A DNA stretch of 64,000 nucleotides from Rhizobiaceae bacterium MnEN-MB40S (GCA_024343425.1 BRLC01000013.1:152936-216935); one strand, 5' to 3'; positions 8,989-18,794 are shown, counted from the first letter of the stretch. Numbers and translations: made by a program. Notes: generated from the letters alone by a model not told the origin.

Positions 8989-9963
8989 ATGAAACGCATA
9001 CTGCAGGGCATGCTTGCTTTCACCGCAGTGGCTGTCGCGGCCGTCGCCGCCGGACCGGCCTCGGCACAGGACTGGCCGGCGCATCCGGTCGACATGGTCG
9101 TTGCTTATGGGGCCGGGGGCGGCACCGACACCGTCGCCCGACAACTTGCCGAGCCGCTATCAGAAATTCTCGGTCAGCCCGTTGTGGTGAAAAACCAGGC
9201 CGGCGCCGGCGGAACCATCGGCGCCGCGGCGGTCGCTTCGGCGGATCCCGATGGTTACACGCTTTACATGATGGCTGCGGGTCACACCGTTGCGGCCGCC
9301 ATGTACAAGTCGCTTCCCTACGATCCGGCGCAGGATTTCGTCGGCGTTTCGGGAATTGCGACGATGCCGCTGGTGCTTGTCACGCGACCTGATCACGAGA
9401 TCAATTCGGTTGAAGACCTCGTCGCCAAGGCCAAGGCCGATCCCGGCGGGCTCACCATCGCGTCTGTCGGCGTTGGATCGACGCAGCACCTTACCGCCTC
9501 GCTGATTGCTTCGGAACTGGGCATCGAGCTTCTCGAAATTCCCTATGCGAAGACGCCGGAAGGCCTTGCCGCTGTGCTGTCCGGCGAGGTCGACATGATG
9601 GTCGAGGTCGCTGCGACGGTCATAGGCCAGATTGGCGCCGGAGACCTGAAAGGCATCGGCGTGACAATGCCCGAGCGGCATCCGGCCATTCCCGACGTGC
9701 AATCCTTCGCCGAAGCCGGGCATGACCTCGACGTTTCCACCTGGTACGGCGTTGCCGCGCCGAACGGCGTTGATGCCGCGATCCTGTCGAGCGCCAGCGA
9801 AGCGGTCAATGAAGCCATCCAGTCCGAGGCTTTTGCAAAGTCTCTTCAGGACCGTGGTTTCATCCTGTCTCCATCGTCGCCTGACGCATTTACGGACAAG
9901 TTTCGCAATGCGATCGGCGTCTGGCAGAAGGTGCGCGAAGAAGCGGGCATCGAGCAAAGATAG
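8989..9963 (+). CDS. tctC: Tripartite tricarboxylate transporter substrate-binding protein TctC
   Basis: A 324-residue periplasmic binding protein of the Bug/TctC family. ATG 8989 follows GGGAGGAGG with 8-bp spacing. The signal peptide ends at ASAQ-DW (about residue 27). The family motifs are present: DMVVAYGAGGGTDTVARQL (about 35-53) near the ligand site, VVVKNQAGAGGTIGA (about 64-78), and DPDGYTLYM. It would capture a small carboxylate and hand it to TctBA. Bug proteins are expanded in proteobacteria, so the ligand is undetermined. It is followed 63 bp later by an FMN reductase gene on the same strand. Confidence 0.95.
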   Translation: MKRILQGMLAFTAVAVAAVAAGPASAQDWPAHPVDMVVAYGAGGGTDTVARQLAEPLSEILGQPVVVKNQAGAGGTIGAAAVASADPDGYTLYMMAAGHTVAAAMYKSLPYDPAQDFVGVSGIATMPLVLVTRPDHEINSVEDLVAKAKADPGGLTIASVGVGSTQHLTASLIASELGIELLEIPYAKTPEGLAAVLSGEVDMMVEVAATVIGQIGAGDLKGIGVTMPERHPAIPDVQSFAEAGHDLDVSTWYGVAAPNGVDAAILSSASEAVNEAIQSEAFAKSLQDRGFILSPSSPDAFTDKFRNAIGVWQKVREEAGIEQR

Positions 9964-10026
9964 ACATCTGCAATCGACGGCGGCGCAGGCTGTTCGGCCT
10001 GCGCCGATTTACAGGGAAATACGCCT

Positions 10027-10572
10027 ATGAAACTCCTTACCATCTGTGGAAGTCTTCGCAGCGGCTCTTTCAACCGCGCCATTTGCAACACGCTGCCTGA
10101 GCTTGCGCCGGAGGGCTGCGTGATCGAGGATGCGCCGGGATTCGGCGATCTGCCGCTCTACAATGCGGACGATCACAATGCCAAGGGCTTTCCCGATCGC
10201 GTGTCGGAAATCGCCGAGCATATTCGCGCGGCAGACGGTGTCGTGATCGTCAGCCCTGAATATAACTTCTCGGTTCCGGGCGGTCTGAAGAACGCCATTG
10301 ACTGGATATCCCGTCTTCCAGATCAGCCCTTCAAGAACAAGCCGGTTGCGCTTCAGTCCGCGGCGGCCGGCATGCTGGGCGGCGCGCGCATGCAGTACCA
10401 CATGCGGCAGGTAATGGTGTTCCTCGAGGCGCGCGTCGTCACCAAGCCCGAGGTCTTCGTGAGCTTCGCCAAATCGAAGGTCGACGGGAGCGGCGAGAAG
10501 ATCGCCGACGAAACGACCAGGGAAATGATGCGCGCGCAATTGACGGCGTTTACGGCTGAGATTACCAGCTAG
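10027..10572 (+). CDS. NADPH-dependent FMN reductase family protein
   Basis: A 181-residue flavodoxin-like reductase. The phosphate-binding loop GSLRSGSFNRAI is at residues 9-20, and the flavin-contacting SPEYNFSVPGGLKNAIDW segment lies at about 78-95. Such enzymes use NAD(P)H to reduce FMN, quinones or azo compounds, and sometimes supply FMNH2 to a monooxygenase. No monooxygenase is adjacent. It lies between tctC and the IclR regulator on the same strand and is probably part of one catabolic gene set. Confidence 0.88.
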   Translation: MKLLTICGSLRSGSFNRAICNTLPELAPEGCVIEDAPGFGDLPLYNADDHNAKGFPDRVSEIAEHIRAADGVVIVSPEYNFSVPGGLKNAIDWISRLPDQPFKNKPVALQSAAAGMLGGARMQYHMRQVMVFLEARVVTKPEVFVSFAKSKVDGSGEKIADETTREMMRAQLTAFTAEITS

Positions 10573-10615
10573 CCGAACAGATTTTCGCGCAAGGAGCAGG
10601 CTGACAAAATTCAAG

Positions 10616-11425
10616 ATGTCGGAACCGCGTTTCAAAGATGTCGACAATGTCCTTCGCCATCCGGCTGGCTCCGGAGACGTCAAATCCGCCTTGCGCGTGA
10701 TCAACGTTCTCGACCTTCTGGGACGATGGGGCGGCGCGCGGACCCACGTGCAGATTTCCGAAGAACTGAACATTCCGAAAAGCAGCCTGACACAGGTGCT
10801 GAGAACGCTGACCCGGCATGGATATCTTTCCTTCGACCAGGAGACGCGCGGCTATTCGCTGGGGCCCGCCATAGAGGATCTCGGCGCCCGATCGCGCACG
10901 ACGCGCAAGCTGTCCGAGGTGGTCGCGCCCGTTCTGGAATGGCTGACTGAATTCACCGGCGAGAGTTCTGCGCTGAACTTTCGCGAAGGCGACGATCACC
11001 GCGTGGTCGCAACGGTGCTCGGTCCTCACAGGATTGTCGCCCATCTCAGGCTCAATGATCGCGCGCCGCTTCACGCAACCTCCGGCGGACAGGTCATTCT
11101 CGCGCATTTGTCGCAAACCCTGCGCGAGGAGTATCTCTCTCGCGCCCGCTTCGAGAGCTACGCGAAAAACTCCCTCTTGTCCGCCGAGGACGTGCGGTCG
11201 AAACTGGATCGAATCCGCGAGGACGGGTTCGCGAAGGTCGTCGAGGAGTTTACCCCGGGCATCGGCGGCATCGCGCTGCCGATCTTCGATTCGCGTCAAA
11301 GACCACTCGCGTCGCTCAGCGTCACCGTGCCTGTCGGTCGCTTCACCGATGATCTCAGCAGCAAGTCTCTCGCCGCCCTCGGCAAGGCGATCGCCTCGCT
11401 CAGGCACAGGGCCGAACTGAGTTGA
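10616..11425 (+). CDS. IclR family transcriptional regulator
   Basis: 269 residues. An N-terminal winged helix-turn-helix spans about residues 24-85 (QISEELNIPKSSLTQVLRTL, then the wing), and a C-terminal IclR effector domain spans about 100-260 (with GSIG-like GIGGIALPIFDSRQ near 218). IclR proteins bind palindromic operators and respond to small aromatic or carboxylic acids. It starts 44 bp after the FMN reductase. The palindromes at 8891-8927 are the nearest candidate target, so it may control the tct genes. Confidence 0.92.
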   Translation: MSEPRFKDVDNVLRHPAGSGDVKSALRVINVLDLLGRWGGARTHVQISEELNIPKSSLTQVLRTLTRHGYLSFDQETRGYSLGPAIEDLGARSRTTRKLSEVVAPVLEWLTEFTGESSALNFREGDDHRVVATVLGPHRIVAHLRLNDRAPLHATSGGQVILAHLSQTLREEYLSRARFESYAKNSLLSAEDVRSKLDRIREDGFAKVVEEFTPGIGGIALPIFDSRQRPLASLSVTVPVGRFTDDLSSKSLAALGKAIASLRHRAELS

Positions 11426-11476
11426 CATCGCCGCCGCCAGCCAACGCCCATTCGCACAGTTATTGAGGAGAACGCC

Positions 11477-12124
11477 ATGACCAGTGAAATCGCCGATATG
11501 GCCAGCCTGAAGGACGACAAGCTCCGCATCCGCGAACTGGTGGACAATTGGGTGATATGGCGAGACGCCGGTTTCTGGGAGAAGTTCCGGACGGTCTGGC
11601 ACGATGACGGGAGAATGATGGCGACCTGGACGCAAGGAACCGCGGACGAGTTTATCGCCATGAACAAGGAAGGGTGGGACAAGGGCGTCAGCATCCTGCA
11701 TTTTCTCGGCGCCTGCAGCGTGGAAGTATCGGGCGATCGCGCCGTGTCGCAGACAAAAATGACCATTTCCCAGCGTGCAAAGGTGCATGATGTGCTGGTC
11801 GATGTGGTGTGCACCGGCAGGTTCTACGATTTCTGGGAACGTCGCGGGGGAGAGTGGGGGCTGTGTCTGCGCCAGCCGATCTATGAAAAGGACCGGATGG
11901 ATCCCGTCGATCCGGCCGCGCGCGTCGAACTCGATCCGGAAGTCCTTGGGCGTTTTCCCGAAGGATACCGGCATCTCGCCTATCTGCAGTCTTCGATCGG
12001 ATATCCCGTCAAGTCCGATATGCCGGGGCTGAAAGGCGACAAGGTCGCTTCCCTGTATGTGACCGGGCAGGAATGGCTCGCAGGACGCGGCATCGAATGG
12101 GAAACCCATCGCTGGGGAAGGTAA
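11477..12124 (+). CDS. NTF2/SnoaL-like protein
   Basis: A 215-residue protein starting at ATG 11477 behind GAGGAGA. The N-terminal half matches the SnoaL-like/NTF2 fold: an alpha helix DDKLRIRELVDNWVIWRDAG, then FRTVWHDDGRMMATW and a strand-rich segment with SILHFLGACSVEVSGDRA. This fold is used by aromatic-ring dioxygenase beta subunits, dehydratases and isomerases. No iron-binding alpha subunit is nearby. The C-terminal 70 residues (YLQSSIGYPVKSDMPGLKG) are longer than in minimal family members. The gene ends the tctC-FMN reductase-iclR run and converges on the sigma factor gene with a 3-bp gap. Substrate unknown. Confidence 0.72.
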   Translation: MTSEIADMASLKDDKLRIRELVDNWVIWRDAGFWEKFRTVWHDDGRMMATWTQGTADEFIAMNKEGWDKGVSILHFLGACSVEVSGDRAVSQTKMTISQRAKVHDVLVDVVCTGRFYDFWERRGGEWGLCLRQPIYEKDRMDPVDPAARVELDPEVLGRFPEGYRHLAYLQSSIGYPVKSDMPGLKGDKVASLYVTGQEWLAGRGIEWETHRWGR

Positions 12125-12127
12125 AAC

Positions 12128-13018
12128 TTACCGACTATCCAGTTCCTTCGTCAGTCTTGCGAGTTTGTCGGGGTTCCTGACGATATAGTTCGCAGCGATT
12201 CTACCTTCGCTGTCGAGGTCGAACGCGAATGTCTGGTCGATCTGCCCGGCGAGGAAGACGATCAGCGAGGGAGCGTCGTTGATGGTCGTCTTGACGACCT
12301 TCAGGGAACCGGCGTCCGGGTTCTTTGTGGCTATGCCGAACAGAAAGCGGCTGACCGCGTCCGCCCCGTAGATGACGTTCAGGGCGGCGATCTTCTTGCC
12401 TCCGCCATCGCTGACGAGCTCCGCATCCTCAGCCAGAAGCGCCTTCAAGGGGCCTGGATCGCCGGTTTCCACGGACTTTCTGAAGACGGAAACAAAGCGG
12501 TTCAGATCGGTCTCGCTTGGCGTGAAGCGGTGCGGCGATCGCCGGATTGCGTTGCGCGCTCGCGAGGCCAGCTTCCTGCAGGCTTCCGGCGAGCGCGACA
12601 GGGTGCGGCTGATCTCCTCGAAGGAAATATCCCAGAGATCGTGCAGGAAATAAGCTGCTCTTTCGGCGGCCGATAACCTCTCGAGGGTTCGCATGACAGC
12701 GAACGAGATATCGAGCGAGCGATCGTCCGCTGTCTCGAACGCGTCTCCGCTCGCCGGTTCCGGAAGCCATTGTCCGACATAGTCGAGATGCCTGTTTTCG
12801 GCGGATTTCGCGCGGTCGAGGCAGAGGCGCGTCACAATCGTGGAGAGCAGCCGGGCAGGGTCGTCCACCTGCGACGCGCCATCGAAGCGCAGCCACGCCT
12901 CCTGCACGATATCCTCCGCCTCCGAAACGGAGCCGAGATGCCGGTAGGCGAGGCGCAACAGACGCGGGCGATGCGCCATGAAGGCGTCGAGCCTGTCTGA
13001 TGCGTCATTCGGCGGCAT
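12128..13018 (-). CDS. ECF41-like RNA polymerase sigma factor with C-terminal SnoaL domain
   Basis: 296 residues from ATG 13018, chosen because it precedes the sigma-2 region directly. Sigma2 (about 10-75) contains YRHLGSVSEAEDIVQEAWLRF. Sigma4 (about 105-165) contains DLWDISFEEISRTLSRSPEACRKLASRAR. A SnoaL-like extension (about 175-290) follows. YVGQWLPEP (about 82-90) matches the linker motif typical of the ECF41 group, whose C-terminal domain acts in place of a separate anti-sigma factor. Known members sit beside carboxymuconolactone decarboxylase-like genes, as here: the start overlaps the AhpD-like gene by 14 bp. Confidence 0.9.
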   Translation of the reverse strand: MPPNDASDRLDAFMAHRPRLLRLAYRHLGSVSEAEDIVQEAWLRFDGASQVDDPARLLSTIVTRLCLDRAKSAENRHLDYVGQWLPEPASGDAFETADDRSLDISFAVMRTLERLSAAERAAYFLHDLWDISFEEISRTLSRSPEACRKLASRARNAIRRSPHRFTPSETDLNRFVSVFRKSVETGDPGPLKALLAEDAELVSDGGGKKIAALNVIYGADAVSRFLFGIATKNPDAGSLKVVKTTINDAPSLIVFLAGQIDQTFAFDLDSEGRIAANYIVRNPDKLARLTKELDSR

Positions 13019-13556
13019 GGGCGAACTCTTCCCGCGTGTTGGATGCGATATAGTCTCGCACGATCGGCTCGCATGTGGCGGCGTGTCCCATGCCGCGCTT
13101 GAGGAGCGGATAGAACTGTCCCGCGAGTACGGCGACCGCGAGCCCGATGCGCGCCCGGTCGCCGAAGCGTTTGCGCGCTTCCTCGACTGTTTCCGCCAGA
13201 TCGGCGGAATTGTCCAGCACGGCGTCGGTGAAGCGTATGGCGAGCGCCGCGTCTTCAGACGCCTCGCCATGGCCGAGCGCCGGCAGGATCGCATCAGGCG
13301 ACAGGCCGCTTTCTTCCGCCATCGTCATGGCGAGGCGCAGGCACGGCCCGCAATCGGCGCGCATCACGCTGCGAATTTTCGCGGTGTAGAACGCTTCTTT
13401 TGAAACGCCGAAATCTCTTTGAAGGAGAGCGCTCGACATGGCGAGCTGGAAACCCGCCGCCGTGCTCGCATCGAGAATTTCGCGCATATAGGATGCATCG
13501 TAGTCGTAGTGGTTCGAAAAACGGCTGATTGATTTGTCGAGAAAACGCCGGATCAT
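13005..13556 (-). CDS. AhpD/carboxymuconolactone decarboxylase-like protein
   Basis: 183 residues from ATG 13556. A CxxC pair in MRADCGPCLRLAMTMA (about residues 59-74) sits where AhpD-like proteins carry their redox cysteines, followed by the helical segment FTDAVLDNSADLAETVEEARKRFG-type region. The first Cys-x-x-Cys is kept, while the histidine usually two residues on is not evident. Such proteins act as peroxidases or decarboxylases. The gene overlaps both neighbours (4 bp with the upstream membrane protein gene, 14 bp with the sigma factor), so all three are one operon. This pairing with ECF41 sigma factors is a known genomic pattern. Confidence 0.75.
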   Translation of the reverse strand: MIRRFLDKSISRFSNHYDYDASYMREILDASTAAGFQLAMSSALLQRDFGVSKEAFYTAKIRSVMRADCGPCLRLAMTMAEESGLSPDAILPALGHGEASEDAALAIRFTDAVLDNSADLAETVEEARKRFGDRARIGLAVAVLAGQFYPLLKRGMGHAATCEPIVRDYIASNTREEFAHAAE

Positions 13557-13936
13557 GACCGGACCTCCTTTTTCCAGGGAAGGGTGAGAAGAAACAGCGG
13601 CAATAGTCCGGGAACGACAATGGTCGCCACGTCGCGGGCGCCGGCGAGCGGCGGCGCGCCGTGCACGCCCAGTTCCGCCATGTGCAGGCCGGCGTGCCCG
13701 GCGAGAAAAAGAGCAGCCGGCCAGAGCGCGACGCTGTTTTTGAAGTTGAGCGCAGCGATTGCGAGCCCCGCCGCCGCAGCGATGAACGCCAGTCCGATAT
13801 CGCGAACGAAGTGGATGTTGAGCGGACCGGTATGATCCACTTCCGGTACGATAGAATACCAAAGCTCCGGGGCGGCGAGCATCAGCGCGCCGTTGGCGCC
13901 GTGGTAGAGAGCAAGTGCAGCAAGAAGAACACGCAT
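13553..13936 (-). CDS. Small four-helix membrane protein
   Basis: 127 residues from ATG 13936 (MRVLLAALALYHG). The frame can be extended to 13972, but the shorter start keeps the first helix at the N-terminus and has GGAGG nearby. Four hydrophobic segments lie at about 1-20, 45-62, 72-90 and 100-118. It ends in a basic tail (PWKKEVRS). The stop overlaps the next start in an ATGA. The architecture is close to DoxX-like or DUF4345-like membrane proteins, but no signature is certain. First gene of the sigma-factor operon. Confidence 0.65.
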   Translation of the reverse strand: MRVLLAALALYHGANGALMLAAPELWYSIVPEVDHTGPLNIHFVRDIGLAFIAAAAGLAIAALNFKNSVALWPAALFLAGHAGLHMAELGVHGAPPLAGARDVATIVVPGLLPLFLLTLPWKKEVRS

Positions 13937-13959
13937 GGCTAAACCTCCATGCCTGTTAT

Positions 13960-13986
13960 GACGAGACAGCACTGCGGAACGTGACG
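13960..13986 (-). promoter_or_regulatory. Candidate ECF41-type promoter of the sigma operon
   Basis: On the minus strand, CGTCACG (13986-13980) lies exactly 16 bp before CGTC (13963-13960), and 23 bp further comes the operon start at 13936. The ECF41 consensus as I recall it is TGTCACA with CGTC at 16-17 bp, so five of seven bases match at -35 and all four at -10. This suggests autoregulation. Confidence 0.45.
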
Positions 13987-14092
13987 CGGGAGATAAGAAT
14001 TATATTATTGGGTCGAATGCAAAGACGCCGACGTTCAGACCCACGGTGGGTGGCCGGCGTCCTCAGGTCAAAATGATTTTCTGAAAGCTGGC

Positions 14093-14163
14093 TGGGGCGG
14101 CAGGATTCGAACCTGCGAATGGCGGCACCAAAAGCCGCTGCCTTACCGCTTGGCCACGCCCCA
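14093..14163 (-). tRNA. tRNA-Gln (anticodon TTG)
   Basis: 71 nt on the minus strand fold as a complete cloverleaf: acceptor TGGGGCG/CGCCCCA, anticodon stem GCGGC/GCCGC with loop TTTTGGT (anticodon TTG), and T arm GCAGG-TTCGAAT-CCTGC. The 3' CCA is not encoded. No duplicated 3' half was seen nearby, so there is no sign that it serves as an island attachment site. Confidence 0.95.
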
Positions 14164-14239
14164 GTATTTGCGCGAGTCTTCGCTCAAGCGCTCTGCATTT
14201 ATCATCTGATGATGAAATTTCAAGCGCCGGAAATCGACT

Positions 14240-15559
14240 TTACCGTTCTTCCTGCCTCGCAAGCACCTGCAATTGCATGATCGCCATGACCATCAGCAGC
14301 CAGATGGGGTCGACGCGGCGCAGAAAGAAGGTCTCGAGGAATGAAAGAAGAGCCAGAAAGACGATCACCATCATGAAGAGATCGGCGCGCGCCGCATTCG
14401 CGGGGTTGCGGCAGGCTTTGACATAGTTGACGGCGGGCATGAGGTAGATGGCCCAGACCATGATTGCGAAGCCGACGACGCCAAGCGTCACGAGCATGTC
14501 GACATAATTGCTGTGGCCGTGGACGATGCCGCGAAAATCCCACGCCCATTCGTAGGGTTCTTCAATGCCGGTGACGACCGGTTTTCCCCAGAAGCTGTCA
14601 TAGCCCGTGCCCAGCCAGAAATTTTGCGAGACATTCTCAAGCCCGTATTTCCAGAGCGTGAAGCGGCCGGTGAAGCTTGGATCGTCGAGGATCGACGCCG
14701 TCAGGCCGGCGAGCGCATCCGAGTAGATTGTGCCTATGGTCAGCAGGGCGGCAAGGATGACTGCAAGGGCGGACAGAATGACGGTGAGTTTCGGCAAACC
14801 GAAAATCCGTCCGGCAAGCACCACCATGACCGCTATCGGCAACAATCCATTGGTCGTCTTCGAGCCGGTCTTGAGCACGAAGATAAAGGCGAGAAGGGCG
14901 ACTGCGACCCCGGACAATCGCATCCCCCGGCGATAGATATAGATGCCGAACATGACGAACACGGACATGACGGGTCCGGCGATGTTCTTGTGAGTGAATG
15001 AACCGCGCCAGAGGCCGGCGTGCTGTGGTTCGAATGCATCCGCCCCGTGAATGGCGAGGCTCGGAAGAAGCGCAAAGCCCGCGTAATTGATGAAGAGCAG
15101 CGTCAGCATGACGGCGGCCAACATCCGCGCGAAGCTCTCCTCGTCCGGAGGAAGCAGGATGACAGCCGAGGCGATCAGCATGCCGATCAGCGTCAATATG
15201 ACGGAGCGCATTGCGGCTGATGGATCAGGGGCGACTACGATCGACAGTGCAAGCACAAGGTAGATCCCGATCCAGGCAGGCTGGACATAGGCGGCGAGTT
15301 TCTTCCTGTCGACCAGGGTGATCAGGCCAATGAACACGATGGAGCCGGCGGCGAGAAAGCCGATCTGGTTCAGCCTGTCTCCCTCGTTCGCCTCGACGTC
15401 GAGAATGCTGGTCGGACTGAACGGTCTGAGCGACAGCATGAGCAGGCAGAATGCGACATAGGCAAGGCCCGTCGCGGCAAGGTTCTTCATCCTTGCCGGC
15501 GTCAGGGCGGGTCCGGCTGCGTCGCGGCTTTTCCCCGTGTCGTCATAGGTCGCTGACAT
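14240..15559 (-). CDS. O-antigen ligase/polymerase (Wzy/WaaL-like) family membrane protein
   Basis: 439 residues with about 11-12 hydrophobic helices. The diagnostic O-antigen ligase pattern is present: a long periplasmic loop with SFTHKN near residue 190, GRFTLWKYGLENVSQNFWLGTGYDSFW (about 297-323, quoted in part), and HGHSNYVDMLVTLGVVGF (about 346-363), whose histidine is conserved in the family. These enzymes join polysaccharide repeat units or transfer them to lipid A core at the periplasmic face. No other polysaccharide genes are adjacent except galE at 21.8 kb. Stands alone between tRNA-Gln and betA. Confidence 0.85.
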   Translation of the reverse strand: MSATYDDTGKSRDAAGPALTPARMKNLAATGLAYVAFCLLMLSLRPFSPTSILDVEANEGDRLNQIGFLAAGSIVFIGLITLVDRKKLAAYVQPAWIGIYLVLALSIVVAPDPSAAMRSVILTLIGMLIASAVILLPPDEESFARMLAAVMLTLLFINYAGFALLPSLAIHGADAFEPQHAGLWRGSFTHKNIAGPVMSVFVMFGIYIYRRGMRLSGVAVALLAFIFVLKTGSKTTNGLLPIAVMVVLAGRIFGLPKLTVILSALAVILAALLTIGTIYSDALAGLTASILDDPSFTGRFTLWKYGLENVSQNFWLGTGYDSFWGKPVVTGIEEPYEWAWDFRGIVHGHSNYVDMLVTLGVVGFAIMVWAIYLMPAVNYVKACRNPANAARADLFMMVIVFLALLSFLETFFLRRVDPIWLLMVMAIMQLQVLARQEER

Positions 15560-15650
15560 TTGTCCGCCCGCTAAAGGCCTGGTTCCTGCAGAGCAGGAAA
15601 ATCATCGCCTTATATGGTTAACGAGGTCTTTCTGTCACGCCGAAAGCGCA

Positions 15651-17315
15651 TCAGCGGTCAGAAGCCTGCCAGCGCGGATTAATCCAGGGCTCAAGATTCG
15701 AGCGCGGCAGCATTGGACGGCCGAGAATATGGTCGGACGCCTTTTCGCCGACCATGATCGACGGACCGTTGAGATTGCCGTTGGTGATCTGCGGAAAGAT
15801 CGAGGAATCGGCGACGCGCAATCCATCGACGCCGATCACCCGGCATTCGGGGTCCACCACGGAGCGCGGATCGTCGGCGCGGCCCATCCGGCAGGTGCCG
15901 CAGGGGTGAAAGGCGCTTTCTGCGTGATCGCGGATAAACGCGTCCAGTCCTTCGTCGCTCGTAACGTCGCGGCCGGGGGCCAGTTCAGGGCCGCGATAGG
16001 CGTCGAACGCCTCCTGGTCGAAAATCTCGCGGGTAAGGCGGATGCAGTATCTGAAATCCTCCCAGTCGGAGGGATGGCTCATATAGTTGAAACGGATCAC
16101 CGGCGCGTCGCGCGGATCGGATGATCTCAGAGTGACATTCCCCCGCGATTTCGATCGCATCGGGCCGACATGCGCCTGGAATCCGTGGGCCCTGGCGGGT
16201 GACGTGCCGTCGTAGCGAATGGCGACCGGCAGGAAATGGAACTGGATATCGGGATACTTCACGCCGGCCCTGGAGCGCACGAAGGCGCTCGCCTCGAAAT
16301 GGTTCGACGCGCCGAGGCCGGTTTTGAAAAAGAGCCATTGCACGCCGATCAGGGCTTTGGAAACCAGATTGAGTTTGGAGTAGAGCGTGATCGGCTCAAG
16401 GCACTCCTGCTGCACGTAGAGTTCGAGATGATCCTGCAGATTGGCGCCGACGCCCGGCCGGTGCTTGACGACCTCGATGCCTTGATCACGCAACTGGTCG
16501 GCCGGGCCGACGCCTGACAACATCAGAAGCTTCGGGGAGTTGAAAGCGGAGGCCGCGACAATGACCTCGCTATCTGCGGCGGCGATCTCTATCTTTCCGC
16601 CGCGTTCGATCTCGACGCCAACGGCGCGGCCGTCCCTGAAGATGATGCGACGCGCGAAACACTTGATCAGTTCGACATTGGGACGCTTCAGCGCCGGCTT
16701 CAGATAGGCGTTTGCGGCGGACCAGCGCCGTCCGGCGTGGATGGTCTGTTCCATCAGGCCGAAGCCTTCCTGCTTTTCGCCATTGTAGTCGGGCGTGGTC
16801 TCGAAGCCCGCCTGCCGTCCGGCTTCGATGAAGCTTCCGAAAAGCGGATTGTTGGCCACGCCGCGACGCACGTGCAGCGGTCCGGAGGCCCCGCGCCAGC
16901 CTTCCTGACCGCCCTGGGACGTTTCCATGCGCTGGAAATAGGGCAGCACGTCGGCGTATCCCCAGCCCTGCGCGCCGTCTTCCTCCCAGAAATTGTAATC
17001 TTCCGCGTGTCCGCGGACGTATACCATGCCGTTGATCGAGGACGACCCGCCAAGAACCTTGCCGCGCGGCGCAACCAGTCGCCGGCCGCCGAGATTGGGT
17101 TCCGGCTCCGTCTGATAACCCCAATCGTAGAGCCCCATGTTCATCGGATAGGACAAAGCGGCGGGCATCTGGATGAACGGGCCGGCGTCGCTGCCGCCAA
17201 ACTCCAGCACGATTACGCGGTTGCGCGGATCTTCCGACAGGCGGTTCGCCATGGCGGACCCTGCGGACCCGGATCCGATGATGACGAAGTCAGCTTTCAA
17301 TGCCTGGTTTTCCAC
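15651..17315 (-). CDS. betA: Choline dehydrogenase BetA (GMC flavoenzyme)
   Basis: 554 residues starting at GTG 17315 behind GAGGAAGC. The FAD dinucleotide fold is [20 protein letters not shown] (about 9-28). GMC signatures [20 protein letters not shown] (about 84-103) and [11 protein letters not shown] are intact. The active-site His is in [13 protein letters not shown], and the C-terminal Asn in [20 protein letters not shown]. It oxidises choline to betaine aldehyde, the first step of glycine betaine synthesis. It follows betB by 15 bp, so the pair is one operon in betB-betA order. Neither choline transporter nor betI is next to it. Confidence 0.93.
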   Translation of the reverse strand: MENQALKADFVIIGSGSAGSAMANRLSEDPRNRVIVLEFGGSDAGPFIQMPAALSYPMNMGLYDWGYQTEPEPNLGGRRLVAPRGKVLGGSSSINGMVYVRGHAEDYNFWEEDGAQGWGYADVLPYFQRMETSQGGQEGWRGASGPLHVRRGVANNPLFGSFIEAGRQAGFETTPDYNGEKQEGFGLMEQTIHAGRRWSAANAYLKPALKRPNVELIKCFARRIIFRDGRAVGVEIERGGKIEIAAADSEVIVAASAFNSPKLLMLSGVGPADQLRDQGIEVVKHRPGVGANLQDHLELYVQQECLEPITLYSKLNLVSKALIGVQWLFFKTGLGASNHFEASAFVRSRAGVKYPDIQFHFLPVAIRYDGTSPARAHGFQAHVGPMRSKSRGNVTLRSSDPRDAPVIRFNYMSHPSDWEDFRYCIRLTREIFDQEAFDAYRGPELAPGRDVTSDEGLDAFIRDHAESAFHPCGTCRMGRADDPRSVVDPECRVIGVDGLRVADSSIFPQITNGNLNGPSIMVGEKASDHILGRPMLPRSNLEPWINPRWQASDR

Positions 17316-17330
17316 CGTTGCTTCCTCACA

Positions 17331-18794
17331 TCAATAGGGGCTGTCGACCGGTCCGGTCGCCACGTATACGCTCTTGATCTGGGTGTAGTGCTCAATCGCC
17401 GCCCGCGAATTCTCGCGTCCGACGCCGGACCGTTTGACCCCGCCGAACGGGGCCTCCACCGGCGCCAGATTGTAGGTGTTGATCCAGCAGCTTCCCGCCT
17501 GCAACTGCGCGATCACCCGGTGCGCGCGGGGCAGATCGCGCGTGAAGACGCCGGCGGACAGTCCGAACTCAGTGTCGTTGGCGCGGGCGATCGCTTCGTC
17601 CTCATCCTCGAAAGCAAGAACGCTCATGACCGGCCCGAAGATCTCTTCGCGTGCGATGCGCATGTCGTCCGTGACATCCGCAAACACTGTCGGTTCGATG
17701 AAAAAGCCGCCTTCCATGCCCTGCAGGGACAGCGTGTCGCCACCGGTCACGAGGCGCGCGCCTTCCGATTTGCCGATTTCAATATAACCCGCGACCTTGT
17801 CGACCTGCGCCTTGCTGACAAGCGGTCCCATCTGCACGGATTCGTCCATTGGATCGCCGATCCGGATGGCGCGCGTGCGTTCGGTAAGGCGCTCCAGGAA
17901 GCGGTCGAGAAGCGGTTTCTGCACGAAGACGCGCGTGCCGTTGGAGCAGACTTGGCCGGAGGAATAGAAATTGCCCAGCATCGCCCCGCCGACCGCGTCC
18001 TCGATATCGGCGTCATCGAAAATAATCAGCGGAGATTTGCCGCCAAGCTCCATCGTGACATGCCTGATATCGGCGGCGGCTGTGGCCATCACCTTGCGTC
18101 CGGTCGGCACCGAGCCGGTGAGCGACACCTTGTCGACCTTGGCGTGGGTGGCAAGCGCAGCGCCGACGTCGCCGTGTCCCTGCACGACGTTGAAGACGCC
18201 TTTCGGCAATCCCGCTTCGTGCAGGATCCTGGCGACTTCAAGGGCGCAAAGCGGCGTGACTTCCGATGGTTTGAAAATCATGGCGTTGCCGCAGGCCAGC
18301 GCCGGAGCGGCCTTCCAGCAGGCGATCTGGGTCGGATAGTTCCACGCGCCTATCCCGACGCAGACGCCCAGAGGCTCACGGCGCGTGTAGACGAAATCGC
18401 CGCCCAGATCGATATATTCGCCATTGATCGCGGTCGCCTGGGCGCCGAAGAATTCCAGCGCGTCTGCGCCGGAGGCTGCGTCAGCGACCAGCGTTTCCTG
18501 CAGCGGCTTGCCCGTATCGAGGGTTTCCAGTTCGGAGAGTTCCCTGTTGCGCTCGCGGATCATGTCCGCGGCGCGGCGCAGAATACGTCCGCGCTCGGCG
18601 CCGGTCATGGCCGCCCAGACCTTCTGGCCTGCTTCGGCGGACGCGATCGCGGATTCGATAATCTGCGGCGTCGCCGCGTGCAGACGTGCGACAATTGCGC
18701 CCGTCGCCGGATAGACGCTGTCGATCTCGCGTCCCGCGTCAACCTCGACAAATTCTCCGTCGATGAAGTGGGAGGCCGTTGGTTGCGCCTTCAT
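17331..18794 (-). CDS. betB: Betaine aldehyde dehydrogenase BetB
   Basis: 487 residues from ATG 18794 ([15 protein letters not shown]), the usual BetB length. A longer frame from TTG 18845 would start inside the upstream palindrome and is rejected. Catalytic Glu in [20 protein letters not shown] (about residue 250) and catalytic Cys in [14 protein letters not shown] (about 284) are present, as are NAD-binding GSVPTGRKV and the C-terminal [16 protein letters not shown]. It converts betaine aldehyde to glycine betaine. First gene of betBA. Confidence 0.95.
   Translation of the reverse strand: MKAQPTASHFIDGEFVEVDAGREIDSVYPATGAIVARLHAATPQIIESAIASAEAGQKVWAAMTGAERGRILRRAADMIRERNRELSELETLDTGKPLQETLVADAASGADALEFFGAQATAINGEYIDLGGDFVYTRREPLGVCVGIGAWNYPTQIACWKAAPALACGNAMIFKPSEVTPLCALEVARILHEAGLPKGVFNVVQGHGDVGAALATHAKVDKVSLTGSVPTGRKVMATAAADIRHVTMELGGKSPLIIFDDADIEDAVGGAMLGNFYSSGQVCSNGTRVFVQKPLLDRFLERLTERTRAIRIGDPMDESVQMGPLVSKAQVDKVAGYIEIGKSEGARLVTGGDTLSLQGMEGGFFIEPTVFADVTDDMRIAREEIFGPVMSVLAFEDEDEAIARANDTEFGLSAGVFTRDLPRAHRVIAQLQAGSCWINTYNLAPVEAPFGGVKRSGVGRENSRAAIEHYTQIKSVYVATGPVDSPY

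Noticed and set aside
10562..12109. 515-residue open frame on the minus strand
   Set aside because: Antisense to the IclR and NTF2-like genes, both well supported.
14093..14163. tRNA-Gln as an island attachment site
   Set aside because: No second copy of the tRNA 3' end was seen and there is no integrase nearby. The flanks are ordinary core-type genes.
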